A DNA stretch of 64,000 nt from Phenylobacterium zucineum HLK1 (GTDB lineage Bacteria; Pseudomonadota; Alphaproteobacteria; Caulobacterales; Caulobacteraceae). The notes below the pieces were generated by a model. That model did no database searches and was not told the origin of the DNA. It saw nothing but the letters and a program-made list of their open reading frames with translations. Where the stretch lies: positions 372,001-436,000 of the forward strand of contig NC_011144.1 in assembly GCF_000017265.1 (NCBI RefSeq). Reading direction: 5' to 3'. Of this stretch, positions 1 through 9,657 are shown one piece after another. The position numbers and the translations under genes were made by a program. How positions within the stretch are numbered: the stretch's first letter is position 1; each line of letters starts with the position of its first letter.

Positions 1-75
1 GGACGGCTTCGCCGTCGCCCTTGCGCCTGCGGGAGAGCGGCCGGTCCCGGTTCGTGTTTGTTCGTGGCCATGGAC
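1..75. repeat. Partial copy of the dispersed ttcgtg repeat
   Basis: Bases 1-17 (ggacggcttcgccgtcg) and about 48-69 (ttcgtgtttgttcgtgg) match two pieces of the 273-bp repeat unit that forms the array near 56.7-57.7 kb. Here they are separated by about 30 unrelated bases. The copy is cut by the window edge. It ends about 50 bases before dnaX, so it lies in the dnaX upstream region. No gene is visible in bases 1-128. Confidence 0.6.
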
Positions 76-128
76 AGCGGGGCGTACGCGCGCCTTTCCC
101 CTTCCGTTCACCGGGCCCGAACCGTTAG

Positions 129-1946
129 ATGGCCGCGATGGTGGACGACGAAGAGATTCCCGAGCGGGATCCCAACACCGGCGACATTTTCGGGGACGCC
201 GCGCCTGCGGCGCCGGCGGCGTCCGCGCCTGCCTCCGGCGAGGAGTCGGCCGCCTACACCGTCATCGCCCGCAAGTACCGGCCGCGCACCTTCGAGGACC
301 TCTACGGCCAGGAGGCCATGGTCCGCACCCTGCGCAACGCCTTCGCCTCGGGGCGGATCGCGCACGCCTTCATGCTGACCGGCGTCCGCGGGGTGGGCAA
401 GACGACCACCGCGCGCCTGCTGGCCCGGGCCCTGAACTACGAGACCGCCACCGTCCACGAGCCGACCCTGGACCTGAAGGAAGAGGGGCTGCACTGCCGG
501 GCCATCATCGAGGGCCGGCACATGGACGTCCTCGAGCTGGACGCCGCCTCGCGCACCGGGGTGAACGACATCCGGGAGCTGCTGGACGGGGTGCGCTATG
601 CGCCCGTCGAGGCCCGCTACAAGGTCTACATCATCGACGAGGTCCACATGTTGTCGACGGGGGCGTTCAACGCGCTCCTGAAGACGCTGGAGGAGCCGCC
701 GCCGCACGCCAAGTTCATCTTCGCCACGACCGAGATCCGCAAGGTGCCGGTCACCATCCTCTCGCGGACCCAGCGGTTCGACCTGCGCCGGGTGGAGCCC
801 GAGATGCTGGTCAAGAACCTGGAGATGATCTGCGAGAACGAGGGGGCGCGGGTCGAGGCCGAGGGGCTGATGCTGATCGCCCGGGCCGCCGAGGGCAGCG
901 TGCGCGACGGCCAGTCGATGCTGGACCAGGCCATCGTCCAGGCCGAGCCCGGCCAGACGGTCACCGCCGCCACCATCCGCGACATGCTGGGCCTGGCCGA
1001 CCGGGCCCAGACCATCGGCCTGTTCGAACAGCTCATGCGCGGCCAGGCGGGCGAGGCCATCGAGACGTTCCGCACGCTCTACGGCTACGGCGCCAATCCC
1101 GACCAGGTGATGCTGGACCTGCTGGACCATGTGCACGGGGCCAGCGTCGCCAAGGCCATCGGGCCGCAGGCGCTGGTGATGCCCAAGGAGCAGGCCCAGC
1201 GGCTGGCGGCGATCGGCGCGGCGGTCTCGGCGGGGGTGCTCTCGCGCCTATGGCAGCTGACCCTGAAGGCCTACGAAGAGGTCCGGCGCGCGCCCGACGC
1301 GGCCGCGGCCGTGGACATGGCGCTGATCCGGATGGCCTACGCCGCCGACCTGCCCGGCCCCGAGGAGGCGCTGAAGAAGCTGCAGGCGGGCGAGCCGGTG
1401 ACCGGCGGGCCGGGAGGCGGCGGCGGAGGCGGCGGCCGGGCGGTCCAGGCGCCGGGCGGCGGCGGGGCGAGCGCGGTGGCGCGCCAGACCATGGTCCAGC
1501 CGCAGGCGTCGGCCGAGCCGATGGCGCAGCTCGCCAGCTTCGAGGACATCCTGGCGCTGATCGAGAAGAAGCGGGACATCACGCTGAAGCTGGATATCGA
1601 GCGCTTCGTCCGCCCGATCAGCGTGCGGCCCGGCGCCATCGAGTACGAGCCGGCGCCCGGCGCGCCGCGCGACCTGGCGCAGCGGCTGGTGGCGCGCCTG
1701 CGCGAATGGACCGGGGAGCGCTGGCTGATCTCGGCCCAGGGCGGCGGCGGCGCCGAGAGCCTGTGGGAGAAGCAGAAGCGCGAGCAGCGCGAGGTGCGCG
1801 CCGCCATCGAGCAGGACCCCTTCGTGCAGTCGGTGATGCAGGCCTTCCCCGGCGCCGAGATCGTCGGCATCCGCCAGGCGGTCCAGCCCGCCGCGGCCGA
1901 GGGCGAGGCCCCGCCGGTCGAGGCCGACGACGAGGACGAGGACTAG
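129..1946 (+). CDS. dnaX: DNA polymerase III subunit gamma/tau
   Basis: Clamp-loader ATPase that loads the sliding clamp; the tau form also links the clamp loader to the polymerase. The 605-residue product shows Walker A GVRGVGKTTTARLL near residue 90, the Walker B-type IIDEVHM, sensor 1 FATTE and a C-terminal tau region. The four-cysteine zinc module seen in E. coli DnaX is reduced to a single Cys (EGLHC). A glycine-rich linker lies at about residues 424-450, where a gamma/tau boundary would be expected. No A-rich slippery sequence is visible, so a short form would have to come from proteolysis, as known for Caulobacter DnaX and ClpXP. The ATG three codons further on is an alternative start. 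ybaB follows after 37 bases. Confidence 0.97.
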   Translation: MAAMVDDEEIPERDPNTGDIFGDAAPAAPAASAPASGEESAAYTVIARKYRPRTFEDLYGQEAMVRTLRNAFASGRIAHAFMLTGVRGVGKTTTARLLARALNYETATVHEPTLDLKEEGLHCRAIIEGRHMDVLELDAASRTGVNDIRELLDGVRYAPVEARYKVYIIDEVHMLSTGAFNALLKTLEEPPPHAKFIFATTEIRKVPVTILSRTQRFDLRRVEPEMLVKNLEMICENEGARVEAEGLMLIARAAEGSVRDGQSMLDQAIVQAEPGQTVTAATIRDMLGLADRAQTIGLFEQLMRGQAGEAIETFRTLYGYGANPDQVMLDLLDHVHGASVAKAIGPQALVMPKEQAQRLAAIGAAVSAGVLSRLWQLTLKAYEEVRRAPDAAAAVDMALIRMAYAADLPGPEEALKKLQAGEPVTGGPGGGGGGGGRAVQAPGGGGASAVARQTMVQPQASAEPMAQLASFEDILALIEKKRDITLKLDIERFVRPISVRPGAIEYEPAPGAPRDLAQRLVARLREWTGERWLISAQGGGGAESLWEKQKREQREVRAAIEQDPFVQSVMQAFPGAEIVGIRQAVQPAAAEGEAPPVEADDEDED

Positions 1947-1983
1947 CCAAGCTGAGCGCCTGCGGCGCCGGGAGTGAGTTGCG

Positions 1984-2307
1984 ATGAAAGACCTGAATTC
2001 GCTGATGAAGCAGGCCCAGGCCATGCAGCAGAAGCTGGCCGACGCCCAGGGCCGGATCGCCGAGATGGAGGTCGAGGGCACCTCGGGCGGCGGCATGGTG
2101 AAGCTGGTGCTGAAGGGCACGGGTGAGCTGGCCCGCGTGGACCTGGACGAGAGCCTGATGGCGCCGGGCGAGGGCGAGGTGGTGGCGGATCTGATCGTCG
2201 CCGCCCACGCCGACGCCAAGCGCAAGCTGGACGAGAAGCAGGCCGAGGTGATGCGCGAGGCCGCGGGTCCCTTCGCCGGCATGCCCGGAATGCCGAAGCT
2301 GTTCTGA
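1984..2307 (+). CDS. ybaB: YbaB/EbfC family nucleoid-associated protein
   Basis: Small DNA-binding protein of 107 residues, the usual family length. The N-terminus is helical and coiled-coil-like (MKDLNSLMKQAQAMQQKLAD). The family's central GGGMVKLVLKGTGEL strand and C-terminal FAGMPGMPKLF are clear. The dnaX-ybaB-recR order is widely conserved in bacteria and here is interrupted only by an M23 peptidase. The stop overlaps the next start as TGATG, which suggests translational coupling. The exact role of YbaB is not settled. Confidence 0.93.
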   Translation: MKDLNSLMKQAQAMQQKLADAQGRIAEMEVEGTSGGGMVKLVLKGTGELARVDLDESLMAPGEGEVVADLIVAAHADAKRKLDEKQAEVMREAAGPFAGMPGMPKLF

Positions 2308-3449
2308 TGCGGACGATGCTGGGGGCGCTGGCGGCGACGCTGCTGGCCGGTGCGGCGGCGGCCGAGCCGTCGGTGGTCCCGCTGGACGTGCTGGCGCCAC
2401 CGCGGGCGAGCGCCGTGCCCGGCGGTGAGCGGCTGCACCTGCTCTATGAGCTGCGGCTGACGAACTTCGCGCCCCGGCCGGTGACGCTGGAGTCCCTCGA
2501 GGTCCTGGACCCGGCGGGCGCCGCGCTGGCGGCGTTCGATGCGGCGGCGCTGAAGGACATGGTGGCGCACCGCGGCGCCTCGCCCGCCGAGGGCGGCGAA
2601 CTGACTGTGCCGGCGGGCGGGTTCGTCACCGTGTTCGTGGGCGTCGAGACGACCCCCGGCCAAGCGCCGGCCAGGCTGTCCCACCGCATCAGGGTGCGCG
2701 CCGCCGCCCCTGACGCGCCGGCCAGCCGCACGATCCTGCGGGGCGGCGAGCTGGCGGTCGGCGGAGCCCCGCTGAGGCTCGGCCCGCCCCTGAGGGGCGG
2801 CGGCTGGCTGGCGGCCAATGCGCTCTCGAACGAGGCCGATCACCGGCGCACGATCGCGGTGGTGGACGGCAAGGCGCGCATCTCCCAGCGCTACGCCATC
2901 GACTTCGTGCGGCTGGACGCGCGGGGGCGCGCGTTCGTCGGCGACCCGGCCCGCAACGAGTCCTGGCCCGGCTACGGCGCCGAGGTGCTGGCCGTGGCCG
3001 ACGGGACCGTGGCGGCGGTGAAGGACGATCTGCCCGACAACGCCCCCGGCGGGGCGCCGGCCGTGCCGATCAGCCTCACAACGATCGGCGGCAACCACGT
3101 GGTGCTGGACCTGGGCGGCGGCGCCTACGCCTTCTATGGCCACCTGCAACCCGGCGGCGTGCGCGTGAAGCCCGGCCAGAAGGTCCGGCGCGGCGAGGTG
3201 CTGGGCCGGCTCGGCAACTCCGGCCAATCCGACGCGCCGCACCTGCATCTCCACGTCTCGGACGGGACCAGCGCCCTGGGGGGCGAGGGCCTGCCATACG
3301 TCTTCGACGGGCTGGTGGTGCGCGGCCAGGTCCCCTCGCTGGAGGTGCTGGAGCGGCCCGAGGGCTGGACCGGCATGGCAGGGGCGAGGGCGCGGGCGGC
3401 AGCCGGCGAGCTGCCGACCGCCAACGCCGTCGTCGATTTCGCGCCGTGA
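2307..3449 (+). CDS. M23 family metallopeptidase, secreted
   Basis: A 380-residue protein with an N-terminal signal peptide (about residues 1-19) and a C-terminal LytM/M23 fold. The second metal motif, HLHLHVSDG, is intact, and the β-sheet segment [20 protein letters not shown] is typical. In the first motif the usual HxxxD reads RYAIDF: the aspartate is present but the histidine position is Tyr. This looks like a divergent subfamily, so peptidoglycan hydrolysis is likely but not certain. It lies between ybaB and recR, overlapping ybaB by one base, so it is probably co-transcribed with the repair genes. Confidence 0.85.
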   Translation: MRTMLGALAATLLAGAAAAEPSVVPLDVLAPPRASAVPGGERLHLLYELRLTNFAPRPVTLESLEVLDPAGAALAAFDAAALKDMVAHRGASPAEGGELTVPAGGFVTVFVGVETTPGQAPARLSHRIRVRAAAPDAPASRTILRGGELAVGGAPLRLGPPLRGGGWLAANALSNEADHRRTIAVVDGKARISQRYAIDFVRLDARGRAFVGDPARNESWPGYGAEVLAVADGTVAAVKDDLPDNAPGGAPAVPISLTTIGGNHVVLDLGGGAYAFYGHLQPGGVRVKPGQKVRRGEVLGRLGNSGQSDAPHLHLHVSDGTSALGGEGLPYVFDGLVVRGQVPSLEVLERPEGWTGMAGARARAAAGELPTANAVVDFAP

Positions 3450-3462
3450 GGGGGGACTGACC

Positions 3463-4065
3463 ATGGCCGCCTCCGCCGGACCCGAGATCGAGCGGCTGAT
3501 CGGGCTGCTCGCCAAGCTGCCGGGGCTGGGACCGCGGTCGGCGCGGCGCGCGGCGCTGGCCCTGCTGAAGCGGCGCGACCAGCTCCTGGCGCCGCTGTCC
3601 GACGCCCTGGCCGAGGCGGCGGCGCGGGTGAAGACCTGTTCGACGTGCGGCAGCCTCGACACCCAGGACCCCTGCGCGATCTGTTCCGACGGGACGCGGG
3701 ACGCCAGCCTGATCTGCGTGGTCGAGGAGGTCGGCGCGCTGTGGGCCATGGAGCGGGCGGGCGCGTTCCGCGGCCGCTACCACGTGCTGGGCGGGCTGCT
3801 GTCGGCGCTGGACGGCGTGGGGCCGGACGCCCTGCGGGTCGGGCCCCTGGTGGCGCGGGCCAGCGAGCCCGGCGTGCGCGAGGTGATCCTGGCCCTGCCG
3901 GCGACCGTCGATGGCCAGACGACGGCGCACTACCTGGCCGAGCGGCTGGCCGGCGCGGAGGTGACGGTCAGCATGCTGGCCCGCGGCGTGCCGGTGGGCG
4001 GCGAGCTGGACTGGCTGGACGACGGCACCATCGCCCAGGCCATGCGGGCGCGCCGGCCGGCATAG
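3463..4065 (+). CDS. recR: Recombination mediator protein RecR
   Basis: The 200-residue product has the full RecR layout. An N-terminal helix-hairpin-helix ([17 protein letters not shown]) is followed by a four-cysteine zinc finger (CSTCGS...CAIC, about residues 55-70) and a TOPRIM domain beginning [14 protein letters not shown]. RecR works with RecF and RecO to load RecA at single-stranded gaps. Its place downstream of dnaX and ybaB is the classical one. A GGGGG stretch a few bases before the ATG serves as ribosome binding site. A hairpin repeat follows the stop. Confidence 0.97.
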   Translation: MAASAGPEIERLIGLLAKLPGLGPRSARRAALALLKRRDQLLAPLSDALAEAAARVKTCSTCGSLDTQDPCAICSDGTRDASLICVVEEVGALWAMERAGAFRGRYHVLGGLLSALDGVGPDALRVGPLVARASEPGVREVILALPATVDGQTTAHYLAERLAGAEVTVSMLARGVPVGGELDWLDDGTIAQAMRARRPA

Positions 4066-4073
4066 ACATCCGA

Positions 4074-4111
4074 CGTCATCCCTCTGATCGCTGCGCGACC
4101 GTGGGATGACG
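4074..4111. repeat. CGTCATCCC/GGGATGACG hairpin
   Basis: A perfect 9-bp inverted repeat, CGTCATCCC (4074-4082) and GGGATGACG (4103-4111), encloses a 20-base loop just after recR. The same arms extended to 10 bp recur at 19157-19195 after the amidohydrolase. This points to a dispersed hairpin repeat that may also act as a terminator or mRNA stabiliser. No T-run follows. Confidence 0.7.
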
Positions 4112-4141
4112 GGGATGGGGGACTCGCGCTAAGAACGCAGC

Positions 4142-5362
4142 ATGAACGCCATGCTGATCCTCGCCATCGTCGCCGTGATCGTGGCCGCGGGCGCGATCGC
4201 CTTCGCCCTGCGCGAGCGGGTGCGGGCCGCCACCGCCGAGGCGCGAATGAAGCTGCTGGAGGAGCAGGGCGACCTGCTGCGGGCCCAGCTCACCCAGTCG
4301 GCGACCCAGGTCGCCGAGGAGATCCTGCGGAAGAACGAGGAGCAGGCGCGCGGCCGCGAGCAGCTGGTCCAGGCGCGGCTGGAGGCCCAGCTGAAGCCCG
4401 TGGCCGAGACCCTGCAGAAGTTTCAGGAGCAGGTCGCCCAGGTGGAGAAGCAGCGCGCGGAGGAGAACGGCGGGCTGAAGCAGCAGATCCAGCAGCTGCT
4501 GCAGGCCTCCACCGCCACCCAGGAGGAGGCGCGCAAGCTGTCGGCGGCGCTGCGCCGCGGCGCCGGCGTGCAGGGCCGCTGGGGCGAGCAGACCCTGCGC
4601 AACGTGCTGGAGGCCGCGGGGCTCTCGCACCGCTACGACTTCGAGGAGCAGTCCTCGACCGACACCGAGGAAGGTCGGCGCCGGCCCGACGTGACCGTGC
4701 GCCTGCCGGGCGGCGGGGTGTTCGTGATCGACGCCAAGTGCTCGCTGAACGCCTTCCTGGAGCTGCAGGAGGCGCTGGACGAGGCGGCCCGTGACTCGGC
4801 CGGCCTGCGGCACGTGCAGAGCGTGAAGGGGCACATCCAGGGGCTCTCGGCCAAGGCCTACTGGGACCAGTTCGAGGCCTCGCCCGACTTCGTGGCCATG
4901 TTCGTGCCGCTGGACTCGGCCCTGGCCGCGGCGCTGGACCGCGCGCCCGACCTGATGACCGAGGCGATGGACCGCCGTGTCGTGATCGTGACGCCGACGA
5001 CCCTGTTCGCGCTGTGCAAGGCGGTGGCCTACGGCTGGCGGGTCGAGGAGCAGGCGGCCAACGCCCAGAAGATCGCCGACCTCGGCAAGGAGCTCTACAA
5101 GCGCATCGCGGTGATGGGCGAGCACGCCGGCTCGGTGGGCAAGGCGCTGTCGGCCGCCGTCGAGCGCTACAACCGCTTCGTCGGCTCGCTGGAGACCCAG
5201 GTGCTGACCCAGGCCAAGCGCTTCGAGGAGCTGAAGGTCGACCACCAGGGCAAGGAGATCGCCGAGCTGCCGGCGATCGAGCTGGGCGTGCGCCCGCTGG
5301 CCAAGCTGACCGACGAGCCTCAGCCCAGCGTGCGGCTCGCCGCCGCCGGCAAGCCCGACTGA
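4142..5362 (+). CDS. rmuC: DNA recombination protein RmuC
   Basis: A 406-residue protein. An N-terminal membrane-spanning helix ([20 protein letters not shown]) is followed by a long coiled coil rich in Glu, Gln and Lys (about residues 30-140) and the RmuC nuclease-like domain. Visible family motifs are [28 protein letters not shown] and [12 protein letters not shown]. RmuC is thought to limit recombination between inverted repeats; its biochemical activity is poorly defined. It follows recR on the same strand after the hairpin repeat. Confidence 0.95.
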   Translation: MNAMLILAIVAVIVAAGAIAFALRERVRAATAEARMKLLEEQGDLLRAQLTQSATQVAEEILRKNEEQARGREQLVQARLEAQLKPVAETLQKFQEQVAQVEKQRAEENGGLKQQIQQLLQASTATQEEARKLSAALRRGAGVQGRWGEQTLRNVLEAAGLSHRYDFEEQSSTDTEEGRRRPDVTVRLPGGGVFVIDAKCSLNAFLELQEALDEAARDSAGLRHVQSVKGHIQGLSAKAYWDQFEASPDFVAMFVPLDSALAAALDRAPDLMTEAMDRRVVIVTPTTLFALCKAVAYGWRVEEQAANAQKIADLGKELYKRIAVMGEHAGSVGKALSAAVERYNRFVGSLETQVLTQAKRFEELKVDHQGKEIAELPAIELGVRPLAKLTDEPQPSVRLAAAGKPD

Positions 5363-5376
5363 GGCCTTCTCCCACC

Positions 5377-5405
5377 TTGACGCTCAGGCATTCCGAACCT
5401 ACCTC
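5377..5405 (+). promoter_or_regulatory. Candidate promoter of def
   Basis: TTGACG (5377-5382) and TACCTC (5400-5405) are separated by exactly 17 bases, and the -10 ends 6 bases before the def ATG at 5412. The -35 is good but the -10 is weak. If real, it would give a leaderless def message; no Shine-Dalgarno sequence is seen before the ATG. Confidence 0.3.
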
Positions 5406-5411
5406 GCGCCC

Positions 5412-5921
5412 ATGGCCATCCGAGAGATCCTCGTCGTCCCGCACCCTGCCCTGAAGCAGGTCTCCCAGCCCGTCGAAAAGGTCGACGACGAGCTGCGCGC
5501 GCTGATGGACGACATGCTGGAGACCATGTACGCGGCCCCGGGCATCGGCCTGGCCGCCATCCAGATCGGCGTGCCCAAGCGCGTGATCGTCATGGACCTG
5601 GCCCGGGAGGGCGAGGAGAAGCAGCCCCGCTACTTCGTGAACCCCGAGATCCTGTGGGCCTCCGACGATACCGCGCCGTACGAGGAGGGCTGCCTGTCGG
5701 TTCCCGAGTACTACGACGAGGTCGAGCGGCCGGCGCGCGTGAAGCTGCGCTACCTGAACTACCAGGGCGAACAGGTCGAGGAGGACGCCGAGGGCCTCTT
5801 CGCGGTCTGTATCCAGCACGAGATGGACCACCTGGAAGGCGTCCTGTTCATCGACCACCTGTCGCGCCTGAAGCGCGAGCAGGCGATCAAGAAGGTGAAG
5901 AAGCACGCCAAAGCGGCCTAA
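5412..5921 (+). CDS. def: Peptide deformylase
   Basis: Removes the N-formyl group from nascent proteins. All three catalytic motifs are intact in the 169 residues: [10 protein letters not shown] (motif 1), EGCLSVP (motif 2, metal-binding Cys) and [12 protein letters not shown] (motif 3, two metal-binding His and the catalytic Glu). Length is normal. fmt, which supplies the formylated initiator tRNA, lies 3.7 kb downstream on the same strand rather than adjacent. A methyltransferase gene follows after 10 bases. Confidence 0.97.
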   Translation: MAIREILVVPHPALKQVSQPVEKVDDELRALMDDMLETMYAAPGIGLAAIQIGVPKRVIVMDLAREGEEKQPRYFVNPEILWASDDTAPYEEGCLSVPEYYDEVERPARVKLRYLNYQGEQVEEDAEGLFAVCIQHEMDHLEGVLFIDHLSRLKREQAIKKVKKHAKAA

Positions 5922-5931
5922 AAGCCGCTTC

Positions 5932-6732
5932 GTGGCCAAGCATCCGCTCATCCGTTTCGTCCGCCGGGGCCTCGAGGTCACCGGCCTGATCGCGCCCATC
6001 TACCGGGCGAAGGAACGCAAGCTCGTCGAACAGCCCGAGGAGGCGGTGGACGACGGCCGTCCGATGCCGCCGGCCGAGCTGCGCGTCGCCGTGGCGGGGA
6101 CCGCGGGCCAGCGCTGGTTCTCCGAGCGCGGCCAGGCCGACGCCGCCGACGTCCTGCGGCTCGCCGCGAAGCACGGCCTTCCGGCCCCGGCGCTGCGGAT
6201 GCTGGACCTGGGCTGCGGCTGCGGCCGGATCGCCCGCTGGCTGGCGCCGCAGATCGAGGCGGCCGGGGGGGAGTTCCACGGCAGCGACCTCAACCCGAAG
6301 CTCGTGGCGTGGTGCCGCGCGAACCTGCCCGGCCGCTATGGGACCAACGGCCTGAAGCCGCCCCTGCCGCACGCCGACGGGGCGCTGGACCTCGTCTACG
6401 CCTATTCCGTGCTGACCCACCTGCGCGAGCCGGTCGCCGAGGCCTGGCTGGCCGAGGCCGCGCGCGTGCTGCGCCCCGGCGGCCTGGCCCTGCTCACCTT
6501 CCACGACGAGGACTACGCCGCGGTCTGGGGCCCCGAGGCGGTGAAGGCGCGCGGGCCCCGCGACGACTGGTTCGTGCTGAACGACGCCATGCAGGGCTCG
6601 AACTACATGTCGAGCTGGACCAGCCGGGCGCACGTCTCGCGCATGGCCGGGCCCTGGTTCGAGGTCGCCGAGATCATCCCGGGCGGCCGGGAGACGCCCG
6701 TCCAGGCGATGGCGGTGCTGCGGCGGCGCTGA
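5932..6732 (+). CDS. Class I SAM-dependent methyltransferase
   Basis: 266 residues from a GTG start 10 bases after def. The SAM-binding glycine motif is clear (MLDLGCGCGRIARWL, about residues 87-101). It is followed by an acidic residue at the end of strand 2 (FHGSDLN), YAYSVLTHL, and the RVLRPGGLALLTFH stretch common to small-molecule methyltransferases. The substrate cannot be read from the sequence. The gene is probably co-transcribed with def. Its stop abuts the end of the convergent TonB receptor gene. Confidence 0.85.
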   Translation: MAKHPLIRFVRRGLEVTGLIAPIYRAKERKLVEQPEEAVDDGRPMPPAELRVAVAGTAGQRWFSERGQADAADVLRLAAKHGLPAPALRMLDLGCGCGRIARWLAPQIEAAGGEFHGSDLNPKLVAWCRANLPGRYGTNGLKPPLPHADGALDLVYAYSVLTHLREPVAEAWLAEAARVLRPGGLALLTFHDEDYAAVWGPEAVKARGPRDDWFVLNDAMQGSNYMSSWTSRAHVSRMAGPWFEVAEIIPGGRETPVQAMAVLRRR

Positions 6733-9173
6733 TCAGGACCCCGGCGTCGGGGCCGTCGGGGTCTGCACGGGACGGACCGGCCTTGGCGGCAGGAACAGCT
6801 TGCGGAAGCTGATGCTCACCGTGCGGCCGACGGGGTCGATCAGGTCCGGCTGGTAGCTGAGCGGGGTGAGGCCCGCCTCGTCGCGGACGGCGATCCGCTC
6901 GTCGAACAGGTTCTTCACCTCCAGGCTGACGCGGGCGCCGCGCATCCAGGTGTGCTCGCGGGCCATGGGCTGCAGGCCGAGGTCGGCGAACAGCCGCAGG
7001 TCCACGGTGGTGAGGTCCGAGAAGCGCAGGCTCTCGCCCGAGGGGCCGCCGTCGACCCGCGAGCCCTCGCGCCAGCGGGCGTTCAGCCGCGCGCCGAGGC
7101 CGTTCTTCGAGACCCCCGCCTGGACGTCCACCTGATGGCGCGAGGCGCCGCCGCTCTGGCTGAGCGCCGCGCCGTCCAGCAGGTCGAGCACCGGCACGCC
7201 GGGTCGGATCAGCACCTCGTCCTCGATGCGCCAGGTGTGGAACACGGCGAAGGTCATGTTCCCGCCCGAAAAGCGGCCGCGGCCGCCGCGGAAGCCGCCC
7301 GGCGGTCCGCCGCCTGAAGGCCCGGCGCCCTCGGCCCGGCGCCCTCGGCCCGGCGCTGCGTTCCCGGCGCGCCGGCGGGGGTGCGGGTGTTCTGCAGCGG
7401 CCGGCTGTAATGGAAGCCCCAGCGCAGCTGCTCCTCGTCGTGGCGGTCGAAGTTCACCGGCCGCACGTCCACCTGCACCAGCCGGCCCGTGGCGTCGCGC
7501 ACGAAGCGATCCTGGAACGCGGCCTCGATCTGCGGCGTCGGCGCCGGGAAGCTCGCGATCTCGTCGCGGGTGCGGGTGCGGGTGTAGTCGGCGCGGATCG
7601 TGAAGTCTGTCTCGTCGAACGGCTTCAGGGTCAGGCCCAGCTTCACGACCCGGCGGTTGTCGGCCAGGAGGCCCCGATTGCCGCCCGAGAGCTGCAGAAC
7701 CTCGACCGTCTCGCCGCGGGTGAAGTCGAACACCCGCACGCCCGGCGTGGCGGTCTCGGGATCGCCGAGCTGCTGGACGCTGGGCGCGCCTTCCTCCTCG
7801 GTGACCGAGGCGATCAGGCGCACGGCCTCGACCGGCGACCAGGTGACACCGCCGCCGAGGGTCGTGAGCGTGCCGAAGTCCGACAGGCGGTCCACGGCGG
7901 CGTTGAAGTTCACCGACAGGTCGCCGACGCCCTCGAATCCCCCCCGGCGGCGGCTGGCCAGCGGGACGTCGAGGTTCGCCTGGGCCCGGGCGATGTGGCG
8001 GCTGAGGTCCGAATCGCGCCGGACCCCGAAGCGGTCGGATTCGCTCTCCAGCCGGCGGGTGTCGCCGCCGACGGTGAAGGCGGCGTTCACCGGCCCGGCC
8101 GGCAGGGTCAGCAGCGTGCCGTTGGCCAGGGCCTCCAGGTCGGCGGAGGTGACGGTGGAGCGGGCGCTGTTGGCCGGACGCCAGGCGCCGGTCGCCGGAT
8201 CGACCGCGACCTCGGTCAGGGTGCGCGAGCGGCTGACGTCGGCGTTGCCGGTGACCGACCAGCGCCAGCCGGACCAGGCGCCGTTCACCGCCCCGCCGAG
8301 GTGCGCGGCGCTGGTGTCGGAAAGCCGGCCCAGGGCGTCGCGCTCGGCGCCGCCGGAGAGGCCCAGCAGGGCGTTGGATTCGTTCCACTCCAGGCTGCCG
8401 TTCAGCGTGCCGGACATGCCCTCGCCGAAGGGGCGGGCGTAGACGCCGTTCAGCGAAAGGCCCTGGGTCTGCGGCGACAGCGTGCGGAACGGCCCCTCGT
8501 CGGGCGTGCGGACGATGTCCCGCTCGGACTCCAGGAGGCGGGTGGCGTAGGTCGCCTCGAACTCGAACTGCTGGCGCGCGTCGTCCTGGATGCGCAGGGC
8601 GTCGAGGTCGAGCTCGTAGGCCGACCGCCCGCCGGCCGTGGGCGCGACGACCTCGCCCTCGACCGTGACCGCCCGGAAGCGGCGGCGCAGGACGAGGTTC
8701 ACGACCCGCTGGTCGGCCCGGTAGCCGTACCGCAGCGCCACCTCCTCGGGGAGGATCTCCATGCGGACGATCGCCTCGGGCGGCAGGTCGCGGATCTCGC
8801 GGAAGCTGGAGATGCGCATGCCGTTGACGAGCATGACGGGCCGGCCGCCGGCCCGGCCGCGGCCGCTGGCGAGCTGCGGCTCGAGCGCCGCCAGCAGCTC
8901 CTCGACCGAACTGACGCCGAGCGCGCGGATCTCGCGCTGGTCGAGGGTGATCTCGGGGACCGCGTCGCCCACCACCGATCCGCGCGGGACGAGGCCGCGC
9001 GTGGCGGTGACGACCAGCTCCTCGACCTCGTAGCCCTCGTCGTCGAGCACGGGCGTCTCGGCCGCCTGATCCCCTTGGGTCTGGGCGAAGGCGGCCGGCG
9101 CGAGCGCCAGGCACACGGCGGAGGTTGCGAACAGGCCCGCCCACCGGGCGCCTTGGCTTCGGATCACGCTCAT
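6733..9173 (-). pseudogene. TonB-dependent receptor, frameshifted by a 14-bp duplication
   Basis: Outer-membrane receptor whose reading frame is broken. The N-terminal frame (from ATG at 9173) has a signal peptide ending AAFAQ, a TonB-box-like EELVVTATRG, and a plug with LPEEVALRYGYRADQRVVN; it runs out at 7254. The remaining β-barrel lies in another frame (about 7350 to 6733): NMTFAVFHTWRIEDEVLI, VSLEVKNLFDERI, and a C-terminus ending in aromatic VSISFRKLF. The break coincides with two perfect copies of a 14-base unit (7321-7348). Removing one copy joins the two frames exactly, giving about 808 residues. This could be a true mutation, a reversible slippage site or an assembly error. The ligand is unknown. 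Confidence 0.85.
7321..7356. repeat. 14-bp tandem duplication inside the TonB receptor gene
   Basis: cccggcgccctcgg occurs twice in perfect tandem (7321-7334 and 7335-7348), and the first 8 bases occur a third time (7349-7356). The unit length is not a multiple of three. Frame arithmetic shows that deleting one 14-mer puts the upstream and downstream reading frames in register. Confidence 0.95.
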
Positions 9174-9226
9174 ACTCCCTGGCCGTACGGACCGGCGACA
9201 AACGCCTTGAACGCGGCCGGGATCAG

Positions 9227-9547
9227 CTACCGTCGCTCGTTTTCCGAAGTATGTCGGTCGTCCGCCACATTTTCGGCCTCGGATTCGACCTTGGCCGCGC
9301 CTTCGCGGGCGCCCTCGGCCGCGCCGCGGGCGGTTTCCTTGATCACCTGGCCGGCGTCGCCCGCGGCCTCCTTGATCTCGGACCCCACCTCCTTCAGCTC
9401 GGGGCTGTCGACCGCATCGCGCGCCTCGGCGGCGATCTTCTCGGCGGCGGCCTCCACGTCGTTCCCGGCGTCGGCCCGCTCCTCGCGGGTGCAGCCGGCG
9501 ACCGCGACGGCGAGGCCGAGGACGGACGCGGCGATGAGCTTGTTCAT
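9227..9547 (-). CDS. Small Ala/Glu-rich lipoprotein
   Basis: 106 residues from ATG at 9547. A lipoprotein signal ends in the lipobox AVAGC (Cys near residue 18). The mature part is highly charged and Ala/Glu-rich (AAEKIAAEARDAV, KETARGAAEGAREGAAKVESEAE) and probably forms amphipathic helices, as in LEA-like or YtxH-type envelope proteins. I chose this start because a start at 9601 would place 18 charged residues before the signal. It lies 53 bases upstream of the broken TonB receptor on the same strand. Function unknown. Confidence 0.75.
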   Translation of the reverse strand: MNKLIAASVLGLAVAVAGCTREERADAGNDVEAAAEKIAAEARDAVDSPELKEVGSEIKEAAGDAGQVIKETARGAAEGAREGAAKVESEAENVADDRHTSENERR

Positions 9548-9657
9548 GGCGGGGCTCCTGTCTTCCTCAAGAGTGGCGTCGGGCTGGCGCTGGGGCAGCA
9601 ACGGCCACGCTTGCGGCGAAGTTCCCTTGAGGCCCCGGGGCCGCTAAACCGCCGCCC

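Noticed and set aside
7254..7420. Programmed ribosomal frameshift in the TonB receptor
   Set aside because: No slippery sequence is seen, and the 14-bp duplication accounts for the shift fully.
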